Positions 35,516 through 42,892 of a stretch of 48,511 nucleotides of DNA are shown piece after piece. The translations under genes and the position numbers were made by a program. Source of the DNA: a virus; IMG/VR virus record IMGVR_UViG_3300047384_000444, positions 1 to 48,511 of that record; one strand, 5' to 3'. The notes beneath the pieces were generated by a model, which was given only the letters and a program-made list of their open reading frames with translations, was not told the origin of the DNA and did no database searches. How positions within the stretch are numbered: position 1 is the first letter of the stretch; each line of letters starts with the position of its first letter.

Positions 35516-36073
35516 ATGAAATTAATACCAATTACCGGAAAATACGTTTCTCCTATTGAAAATCAGGGAACATTTGAAAATGTTACAATCGAAGATCGCG
35601 AAATGATCATACGGCGGAAGGAAAAATTCTTGGCTGTCAAATTCGTGCTCTTTTACGAAAAGGATGGCAAAGAAATCATTCTTGGTTCCAGGTTAGTCGA
35701 ATTCCAGGGAATGGAAGATGATGAAGTTAGTACGAATCTGACAACCTATTTTAAATATCCAAATCCTGATTTTGCTCCACTCTTTCAACCAGACGAAAAT
35801 TCGACTGAAGAGGATTGGAGTAAAACAATGGAGTGGTTTGAACGTGTTCCATTAATGGATTATCTAGAAGAAAATGCAGGAGTTATGCCTGAAGGTGCAG
35901 TAATTACCGAATACGGTTTTGCTACCTATGAAGCTGTACTCAATTATTTCCAGGGCGGAACTCTCCAGTCTCCAGAAATTCACATTACAGATCCTTTGGC
36001 AGTTGGTTTCCTGTTAAATAAACTCACCATCAACGGCGAAGTGGTTGGCAAACAATTCAAATTCGCAGAATAA
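35516..36073 (+). CDS. Hypothetical protein of the fibre operon
   Basis: A 185-aa acidic protein beginning five bases after the preceding stop. The first half is strand-rich (EMIIRRKEKFLAVKFVLFYEK), the second mixed. Its place behind two fibre-type genes suggests a fibre accessory, for example a chaperone or tip protein, but no motif supports this. Confidence 0.55.
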   Translation: MKLIPITGKYVSPIENQGTFENVTIEDREMIIRRKEKFLAVKFVLFYEKDGKEIILGSRLVEFQGMEDDEVSTNLTTYFKYPNPDFAPLFQPDENSTEEDWSKTMEWFERVPLMDYLEENAGVMPEGAVITEYGFATYEAVLNYFQGGTLQSPEIHITDPLAVGFLLNKLTINGEVVGKQFKFAE

Positions 36074-36081
36074 TAAAAAAC

Positions 36082-36191
36082 AACAGCACCCGGACTCACC
36101 TCAAATTTCCATTTGTATCGACAAAGAAATGTTTGGGAAGCCCTAAGAAGCAAAAACCGGAAGACCTTGGACAGATCCCGGTGCTGTTTTT
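36082..36191 (+). ncRNA. Structured intergenic element ending in a T-tract
   Basis: AACAGCACC (36082-36090) pairs exactly with GGTGCTGTT (36180-36188), enclosing a second long hairpin: ATTTC-CA-TTTGT (36105-36116) against ACAAA-GAAAT (36121-36130), with an ATCG loop and a two-base bulge. Five T end at 36191. The enclosed length of about 90 nt is too long for a plain terminator, so this may be an sRNA or a processed 3' end. It fills the gap between the fibre operon and the next genes. Confidence 0.5.
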
Positions 36192-36203
36192 AAATAACCT
36201 ACT

Positions 36204-36827
36204 ATGAAAAACCTACTCCAAATCTTCCGTAGTTCAAACAACTACTTTCGCCAGGATCCTGCAATCCTAAAAGCGAACCGCAAAAAAGTCGATGAATATC
36301 TTTTCCTCAAAGGCTATGAAGTCCTTCAGCGGGATATTTATTTAATGGCCTACGATTATTTCACCTACTTCCCTGAAGATTTTGACGGGGCTACCATGAC
36401 CGAAGATCTTTACGATATCGAGAACCTGGAACTGGCCGCCATGCTTCACGATTATCTGTACATTAAACCAAATGCATCCGGAAGTTTTAAATATTCCTGG
36501 ATTGCAGATAAGCTCATGCGTTTGGAGATGCGAAAGATGAATAAATCGTCCTGGAATACGGGAGTTAGATTTGTTCTGCTCCTTTTGAAAGCTCCCTTCT
36601 TTGTGCCATTTACTTATTTGTTCAAGGGGCGCAGGATGGATGCAGAAAACAAGGCTTTGGTGAACGGCATCTTCCTGAAACTACAAAATAGGGTACCACA
36701 GGTATGGCACAAAGAATACCGCGGGGAATTAACCTGGACTTTTATTGTGCTCGTTGTGGCCATCGGATATGTCTGGAGGATATCGTTACATGATTTTGTT
36801 CAAGCTATAATGTGGATCTTCCGATGA
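36204..36827 (+). CDS. DUF1353-like membrane-associated protein
   Basis: A 207-aa protein. LAAMLHDYLYIKPNA (about residues 78-92) recalls the HDYLY motif of DUF1353 phage proteins. Hydrophobic segments at about 118-138 (VRFVLLLLKAPFFVPFTYLF) and 177-195 (WTFIVLVVAIGYVWRISL) look like membrane helices, so the protein may be anchored in the inner membrane. It overlaps the following secreted protease gene by four bases. The role of DUF1353 is unknown. Confidence 0.55.
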   Translation: MKNLLQIFRSSNNYFRQDPAILKANRKKVDEYLFLKGYEVLQRDIYLMAYDYFTYFPEDFDGATMTEDLYDIENLELAAMLHDYLYIKPNASGSFKYSWIADKLMRLEMRKMNKSSWNTGVRFVLLLLKAPFFVPFTYLFKGRRMDAENKALVNGIFLKLQNRVPQVWHKEYRGELTWTFIVLVVAIGYVWRISLHDFVQAIMWIFR

Positions 36828-37333
36828 AACGAATTTTGCCCCTCATCTTTTTTTTAGCTTCCATGGTCTCCAGTGGCCAGAATATGCACGTAAATTATCC
36901 GGAACTGGTGTACCCTGTCCTGGAAGAATTCGTTTCAGAAAATTTTGAACGCTCCACCCCTACCTTCGAAAAGCTTGTGCGCCTCGATAGTATCGTGGTG
37001 AAAGATCTTGGATATGAACGCAACGGTCCTTTTGAAAAAAAGAACTACGGGTTCCATCACCGGCAAGGTGATAAAGAGTGGATTGAGATTGATATTTCCC
37101 TGGTCAATTATCCGGAGAAATTTGAAGAAACACTCAAGCATGAGCTCGGTCACGTTTTTGGACTGCAGCACATAGATGTTGATCACCTTCCGCAATCAGA
37201 TAAACTTCATCTGGAGATAATGAGCAGCCCCAAATACCTGCTTCCTTATAATCACGTATCCAATACAGATCCCGAGCTATGGCGAAGGGTCAATGATAAT
37301 TTTTACAATCACCTAAAAACCCTCCAAAAATGA
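36824..37333 (+). CDS. Secreted metzincin-like zinc metalloprotease
   Basis: From ATG 36824 (overlapping the preceding stop as ATGA) this is 169 aa with a signal peptide MKRILPLIFFLASMVSSG. Residues 106-116, HELGHVFGLQH, are a full metzincin zinc motif (H106, H110, H116 as ligands, E107 as base), and a Met-turn candidate follows at M133 (LEIMSS). It should act in the periplasm or outside the cell. Phage genomes rarely carry an exported metzincin, and it sits in a small group of exported proteins between the fibre and tape measure genes. Substrate unknown. Confidence 0.75.
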   Translation: MKRILPLIFFLASMVSSGQNMHVNYPELVYPVLEEFVSENFERSTPTFEKLVRLDSIVVKDLGYERNGPFEKKNYGFHHRQGDKEWIEIDISLVNYPEKFEETLKHELGHVFGLQHIDVDHLPQSDKLHLEIMSSPKYLLPYNHVSNTDPELWRRVNDNFYNHLKTLQK

Positions 37334-37695
37334 AAAAACTTTTCCTTCTCTTAGTTCTCTTTTCCCTTCAAAGCTGCATTGCTCAGCAGCCATTTGAAGA
37401 TGCCGAATACCAGGCACCGGTATTCCTTACCGTTACTGGGGTTCTTTCCATGAATTCAGATGGTACCGCCAGCATTGTTCAGAACAATGAATACCAACGG
37501 GTATTCCATTTTGACGGTAAAAAAGATATGGTGGAGGGCTGGAAATATACAGTAGGCCTTAGGATTGAAAATCCCGGGGATCTTAAAAACAGAAACCTCA
37601 TAAGAGCTACCCTTGTCGATTATGGTATTTCTGTAGGACAGGCGCGGATAAATGCCGTGAGGATTTCCCAAATGGGGAAAACAGATAAACTGTAA
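37330..37695 (+). CDS. Exported lipoprotein
   Basis: A 121-aa protein with a lipoprotein signal (LLLVLFSLQSC, lipidated Cys about 16) and a compact beta-rich body (VFLTVTGVLSMNSDGTASIV), a pattern like a small OB-fold or barrel. It overlaps the metalloprotease gene by four bases and may be its partner, inhibitor or target. No family recognised. Confidence 0.6.
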   Translation: MKKLFLLLVLFSLQSCIAQQPFEDAEYQAPVFLTVTGVLSMNSDGTASIVQNNEYQRVFHFDGKKDMVEGWKYTVGLRIENPGDLKNRNLIRATLVDYGISVGQARINAVRISQMGKTDKL

Positions 37696-37704
37696 TTACC
37701 GTAA

Positions 37705-38313
37705 ATGAGTAGATCTACCATTCCGGTACACATCCACCCCCACCTGGTCCCCTTCTTCTTTGAAGAATTTGAGGGGATTGAAGCTTTGTACTTAAACAAA
37801 AAGGTCAAAGCTGCCAAGATCTCTACCAGTAAGCCTCTGGGAAAAATTCTAAGGCTACTCATTGAAAAGTCAGATTCACCTGTAAAGCCCGAAAAATTTC
37901 ATATGTACCTATCTATCCAGGACAGGGAACGTTCTAAGTTTTTTGGACAGTTTTACAAATGCGAATCTGGCAGGAATTCTTTTCTTCGGTTGCCAGCGGA
38001 GGGTGCCAAGCTCATCAATGATCATCTGGAGAGTGTTTTTCGCACCTCGATGTACTATTATGTGGAAGGGCATGTGGCCGAAAATGGGCATGGCGCTGTG
38101 CGACATGCAATAGATCTTTTCCTGGTGAAGTATGAGCTGCTGGAATATTCTTTCGAAAATGAATCTTTACGCCGGTATTATTATCGCATCATAGAATCTG
38201 GCTACGCTCTTAAAAAGATGCAGCATGAAGGCGCTGTGAAATTTAAAAAGAAGGAAAGAAAAAAATTGGATCCTGTCAACATCTTTCCGGCGGGTCAACA
38301 ATCACTCTTTTGA
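37705..38313 (+). CDS. Hypothetical phage protein before the tape measure
   Basis: A 202-aa basic alpha/beta protein without signal peptide. A segment RHAIDLFLVKYELLEYSFEN and a lysine-rich end (KFKKKERKKLDPVNIF) are notable. It is the last gene before the terminator at 38336. In related phages a conserved protein of this kind often sits here, but I know no function. Confidence 0.55.
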   Translation: MSRSTIPVHIHPHLVPFFFEEFEGIEALYLNKKVKAAKISTSKPLGKILRLLIEKSDSPVKPEKFHMYLSIQDRERSKFFGQFYKCESGRNSFLRLPAEGAKLINDHLESVFRTSMYYYVEGHVAENGHGAVRHAIDLFLVKYELLEYSFENESLRRYYYRIIESGYALKKMQHEGAVKFKKKERKKLDPVNIFPAGQQSLF

Positions 38314-38335
38314 TTTGACTAAACAACTATATATA

Positions 38336-38361
38336 AGCCCTGCAATTGCGGGGCTTTTTTT
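38336..38361 (+). terminator. Terminator before the tail operon
   Basis: AGCCCTGC (38336-38343) pairs with GCGGGGCT (38348-38355) around AATT, one wobble, and at least six T follow. Late promoter 5 begins at once after the T-tract. Confidence 0.88.
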
Positions 38362-38362
38362 A

Positions 38363-38398
38363 TGTCACACCTTACCCGCATTCTTCGCGGTAAACTTG
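38363..38398 (+). promoter_or_regulatory. Late promoter 5 (tail operon)
   Basis: TGTCACACCTT (38363-38373), 17 bp, then TAAACTTG (38391-38398). The tape measure ATG is 18 bp further downstream. Confidence 0.75.
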
Positions 38399-38415
38399 TC
38401 TAAACATTACCCCAA

Positions 38416-41400
38416 ATGGCCAAAAGAATAGTTGACGAAGAAATGCGCTTTTCCATTGTTATCAATGGCAATGAAGCGCAGAAAGAACTCTTCGAGCTTG
38501 AGCGATCTACCCGAAAACTTACCCAGGAGAATAAAGAGCTGCGTACCGAAAAGGTTAGGCTGGAGTCCCAGGGCAAAAAAGAATCTGCTGAGTACAAAAA
38601 ACTCACAGCAACCATAAAGCAGAATAATGCTGAACTCCGAAAAAACAAAGCTCGAACTAAAGAGCTTCAGCAGGAAATAGGCATAACCGGCCTAACCATG
38701 GGGCAGCTGTCCAAGAGGGCTTCGCAGTTAAAGCTCGAGCTCCGGAACATGATTCCCGGAAGTGCTGAATATAAAAGGATCCAGGCCGAACTTCGTGCCA
38801 TTGATGGAAGGATGCGGGAATTAAGCTTGGGAGCCCGCCAGGCAGAATCTTCTATCTCCCGACTGGCCAATGGCTTCAATAAATATTTTGCACTGGCCAC
38901 TGGTGTCATTGCTACGGGAACCGGGATGGTTCTATCTCTTCAAAAGGTGATCGATTTTAACGGGAAACTTTCCGATTCCCAGGCCGATGTGATGAAGACA
39001 ACCGGCATGACCCGTGAGGAAGTTGATGACCTTACCAAATCTTTCGGTTTGATGAAAACCAGGACTGCCAGGATCGAGCTTTTAAATCTGGCTACCGATG
39101 CGGGACGGCTTGGTATTACGGGAGTAAAGAATCTGCGCGATTTCGTGGAGGAAATGAACAAGATGAAGGTGGCTCTTGGGGATGATCTTTCCGATGAACA
39201 AATAAAGGAAGTGGGTAAAATCACCGATATATATGATGTAGGTTCCCAGACAGGAAAAGAATTTTCCGGGGCAATGAACGCGGTGGGATCTGCGATTAAT
39301 GAAGTTTCCGCTTCCGGTGCCAATGCTGCCCCATACCTGGTTGATTATCTCAAGCGCCAGGCAGGTATTGCGAAGCAGGCTAAGATAGGTGCAGATCAAA
39401 ACATAGGTTACGCTGCCACTTTTGATGAAATAGGACAAAGTGTGGAAGTTTCTGCTACTGCCATGAACAAAGTGTGGATGGATATTTTTGATGATCCTTC
39501 TACCTATGCGAAGATTGCAGGCATGTCTCTAAAAGATTTCAATAATCTCCTGCAGACAGATTCCAATGAAGCCATGATACGGTTCCTCGAGGGATTGAAC
39601 GGAAATAACGAGGGCTTGTCTGTAATGGTAGAAAAACTGAAGGATATAGATGTTGGCGGTGCACGTGGGGCGCAGGCTCTTTCGGCCCTGGCAGGAAGTA
39701 CAGATAAGCTTCGGGAAAAACAACAATTGGCAAACCAGTCACTTGAGGAAGCTACTTCTCTTACCAATGAGTACAACATTAAGAACAACAACTTTGCAGC
39801 TACCATTGATAAGATCAATAAAAAAATGATGGGATGGTTAGCTTCCGAAACTATCGTGAACAAACTGGAAAGCTGGGCAGTTGCATTTGCCAAATTAATT
39901 GGAGCTACTGAAGATCACTCCGGAGAAATATCTATCTGGAGGGAAAGAATAGTAGCTGCTTTTAAAGTTCTATTAATCCTCATTGCTGCTGTTCTCAGCT
40001 ACAAGGCTGCCATTCAATTAGCTTCCATGTGGACCGCCAGGGCTAGTGCCGTCACAAAAATTCATTACGCCCTGCTAATTGCCCAGGAAATTGCAACCAA
40101 ATCCCTTGCAATCGCAAAAGCCCTTCTCACCGGTAACATCAAGAAAGCGATAATTGCCTACAGGGGATTATCGGCTGCGATGTCGTTAAACCCAATCGGC
40201 GCTGCATTTGCTTTAGTTGCTGCCCTGGCAACTGCTTATTATGCATTTTCTGAAAGCGCAGAGGAGGCGGCTACAGCTCAGTCAATATTGAATGACGCCA
40301 CAACGGAAGCCAACAGATCTACCAGATCTCAGGTGAACGAAATCAATGGACTCCTGGCAGTGGCCAAAGATGAAAAAATTAGCAAAGAGGAACGTATCAA
40401 GGCTATCAATAAGCTAAACGAGATCTCTCCGGAATATTTGGGTAACCTTTCCCTGGAGAACATCAATACCAAGGAAGCCACTACTTCCCTGGATGCGTAT
40501 GTGGAAAGCCTGGTGCGTGCTGCCAAAGCAAAAGCACTAAAAACTCAGCTGGATGCCAAGGCGGAAGAATTGGCAAAAGCTGAAGGCTCTAAGCTTCAGG
40601 ACAATATTGAATGGTATGAGAAGCTGTGGAACCAAATTACTGCATTGAATGATCCGTATGCTGCAGCTGCCAATAATATGAAGACTGCTATCGACAACAA
40701 AAATGAATGGATAGAAGCTACAAAAGAGGAGCTTAAACTTATAGAAGAGCAGTACAAGGCACAGCTGAAAGAAAACGCGAATCAAAATCCAAAAAAGGAA
40801 TCGACGGGTCCTAAGGAAGGAGATACCCAGGTGATTGGAGAGCAGCTGTTCCGTTTCACTAATGGCAAATGGATGGCGGTGAAAACTCCGGTACCTGGAG
40901 GGGATGACAAAAAGAAGAAAGAATTCAAAGTAGATCCTGAAAAAGAGGAATCTGAACTCCGCAGGATCCAGGAGGAAAATGACCGATTGAAGGCTACCCT
41001 TATCGGTGATTCATTTAAGAAAGAAATTGCCTTGGCGGAAGCAAACCATGAAGCGAAGCTCCAGAAACTTCGGGAACAAAAAATTAAGGAAGCTCAGATT
41101 GAGGCATTAGATGTTGAGATAGATAAGGCTGTAGCCTCTGGAGATACAAAAAAGGCCGATTCCCTTAGCCGTACCAAAGAGATCTGGATCCAACGGAACC
41201 GCGAATTAAATGCCCAAATGCAGTACGAAGAGGAACTGCACCAGCTGTCTATCGGTAAAATAATCCAGAAGGGCCTTGAGGAAGACCTTAAGGATAAACA
41301 GAAAGCGTTTGATCGGGAAACAGTTCTTCGGGAAACCGCACATAATAACGCCATGGCTGCCCTTGGCAATAATGAAGCTGCCAAAAAAGTCCTTCAGGAA

Positions 41401-42591
41401 CAATTCAACGAAGAGGAAGCACAGCGCCAGGAAAAGCATTTGCGGGAATTGATTGCCGAAATGAATGGCATTATCCAGGGCGGCGAATTCGAAGGTTTTG
41501 ACCTGGAGCTACTTTCTCCGGAACAAAAACAGCAGCTACTGGATTTTCTTGATGAAGCCAATTTAAAACTGAGCGATTTACTTAATAAGGGGTCAGGAAA
41601 TAAGAATCAAGATTCCAGGCTGGATGCCGATGTAGATGTTTTAGGTTTTAGTATCGAGCAATGGGATCAGGTTTTTGCAAACCTGGATACTACTGCAGGC
41701 AAACTGGAGATGGCACAAATGGCTGTGGGATCTCTGATGAATGCCTGGTCCATGTACAGTGATTTTCAGAATAAGCGCCAGCAGGCCGACCTTCAGAAAT
41801 TCGAACAAGCCCAGGAAGAAAAACAGGAAAGGCTTAAGCGGCAGTTAGATTCAGGGTACATCAATCAACGACAGTACAATCGTGCAGTTGAAGAGATGGA
41901 AAAAGAAAGCCGGAAGAAACGCGCCGAAATGGAGTACAAGCAGGCGAAGCGCGAAAAGGAAATGGCTATTGCCAACATCGTGATGAACACCGCTATAGGG
42001 GTTTCAAAAGCTCTTGCACAAGGAGGCATGGTATTAGGTGTGCCGTGGGCTGCTATTGTGGGCGCTCTTGGTGCAGCACAATTAACGATGGCTCTGGCCA
42101 CTCCATTACCGGCCAAAGGATTTGAGGATGGTCTTTATCCTGTTCAACGTGAACAGGACGGGAAAATGTTCAACGCTTCCTATGGCGGTGAAACGAGATC
42201 TGGCTTAATAAATAAACCTACACTGTTCCTCGCTGGAGAAAGAAGAAAACCCGAAATGGTGATCGATGATCGTGCCTGGGCAAAAATGGATCCGGACGTC
42301 AAGAATTCCCTGTATCGGGAACTTGGCCGAATGGGTCGGGTACCGGGATATGAAGGCGGCTACTATCCGCAGATGGATGTTGTGAGGGATAATTCACAAT
42401 CAGTAACTTCTGAAGTTGATTCTTCTGCTTACATGCTATTTACTGCAGCACTCAACAGGAATTCTGCAGTAATGGAACGAATAGAAAAAGAAGGGGTTCG
42501 GGCCATCCTGTTGCGAAGCCTGGAAAACGCGAAGAAAATTGATGATGACATCAAAAAATATCACGAATTGAGAAACGAAAATAAGAGATAA
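38416..42591 (+). CDS. Tape measure protein
   Basis: A 1391-aa protein, the longest in the window. Coiled coil dominates residues 20-110 and several later segments (for example 830-1010). Hydrophobic helices lie at about 510-535 (FKVLLILIAAVLSYKAAIQL), 590-612 and 1190-1232, as expected for a protein released into the host membranes during DNA entry. The C-terminal block (LKRQLDSGYINQRQYNRAVE and the following GVPWAAIVGALGAAQL) is typical of Bacteroidota tape measures. It sets tail length; at about 1.5 angstrom per residue the tail would be roughly 200 nm. No frameshift chaperone pair lies directly upstream. Confidence 0.88.
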   Translation: MAKRIVDEEMRFSIVINGNEAQKELFELERSTRKLTQENKELRTEKVRLESQGKKESAEYKKLTATIKQNNAELRKNKARTKELQQEIGITGLTMGQLSKRASQLKLELRNMIPGSAEYKRIQAELRAIDGRMRELSLGARQAESSISRLANGFNKYFALATGVIATGTGMVLSLQKVIDFNGKLSDSQADVMKTTGMTREEVDDLTKSFGLMKTRTARIELLNLATDAGRLGITGVKNLRDFVEEMNKMKVALGDDLSDEQIKEVGKITDIYDVGSQTGKEFSGAMNAVGSAINEVSASGANAAPYLVDYLKRQAGIAKQAKIGADQNIGYAATFDEIGQSVEVSATAMNKVWMDIFDDPSTYAKIAGMSLKDFNNLLQTDSNEAMIRFLEGLNGNNEGLSVMVEKLKDIDVGGARGAQALSALAGSTDKLREKQQLANQSLEEATSLTNEYNIKNNNFAATIDKINKKMMGWLASETIVNKLESWAVAFAKLIGATEDHSGEISIWRERIVAAFKVLLILIAAVLSYKAAIQLASMWTARASAVTKIHYALLIAQEIATKSLAIAKALLTGNIKKAIIAYRGLSAAMSLNPIGAAFALVAALATAYYAFSESAEEAATAQSILNDATTEANRSTRSQVNEINGLLAVAKDEKISKEERIKAINKLNEISPEYLGNLSLENINTKEATTSLDAYVESLVRAAKAKALKTQLDAKAEELAKAEGSKLQDNIEWYEKLWNQITALNDPYAAAANNMKTAIDNKNEWIEATKEELKLIEEQYKAQLKENANQNPKKESTGPKEGDTQVIGEQLFRFTNGKWMAVKTPVPGGDDKKKKEFKVDPEKEESELRRIQEENDRLKATLIGDSFKKEIALAEANHEAKLQKLREQKIKEAQIEALDVEIDKAVASGDTKKADSLSRTKEIWIQRNRELNAQMQYEEELHQLSIGKIIQKGLEEDLKDKQKAFDRETVLRETAHNNAMAALGNNEAAKKVLQEQFNEEEAQRQEKHLRELIAEMNGIIQGGEFEGFDLELLSPEQKQQLLDFLDEANLKLSDLLNKGSGNKNQDSRLDADVDVLGFSIEQWDQVFANLDTTAGKLEMAQMAVGSLMNAWSMYSDFQNKRQQADLQKFEQAQEEKQERLKRQLDSGYINQRQYNRAVEEMEKESRKKRAEMEYKQAKREKEMAIANIVMNTAIGVSKALAQGGMVLGVPWAAIVGALGAAQLTMALATPLPAKGFEDGLYPVQREQDGKMFNASYGGETRSGLINKPTLFLAGERRKPEMVIDDRAWAKMDPDVKNSLYRELGRMGRVPGYEGGYYPQMDVVRDNSQSVTSEVDSSAYMLFTAALNRNSAVMERIEKEGVRAILLRSLENAKKIDDDIKKYHELRNENKR

Positions 42592-42879
42592 ATGGAAAAA
42601 ATAATCTGTGCAGCAATACATTTTGACGACGGTAGGGAATATCCCCAGCAGCCATTTAATATCAAAAAGGGATTAGTCATAGCAGGCTTGAGACATTGTA
42701 ACTGTTTTGGAACCATGAGCGCTACCCGATTTTCAAAAGCAACTCCAAATATCCAAGGGTTTATAACGAATAAAAACAGGTTTGTAAACCGAAAAGAAGC
42801 CTTTGTCATAGCTGTGAAGGCAGACCAAATAATAACACAACTTCAAAGCGATAATCTTTTCAGTGAAGATCTCTACTAA
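42592..42879 (+). CDS. Small conserved phage protein behind the tape measure
   Basis: A 95-aa protein whose ATG follows the tape measure stop with no gap. The string IICAAIHFDDGREYPQQPFN and GLRHCNCF is one I associate with Bacteroidota phages and prophages, where it recurs as a small free-standing protein. The conserved His and Cys (RHCNC) could bind metal. Function unknown. Confidence 0.6.
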   Translation: MEKIICAAIHFDDGREYPQQPFNIKKGLVIAGLRHCNCFGTMSATRFSKATPNIQGFITNKNRFVNRKEAFVIAVKADQIITQLQSDNLFSEDLY

Positions 42880-42892
42880 AACAAATTAATAC

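Noticed and set aside
32284-36073. Diversity-generating retroelement acting on the fibre genes
   Set aside because: No reverse transcriptase and no template/variable repeat pair with adenine-directed differences were found.
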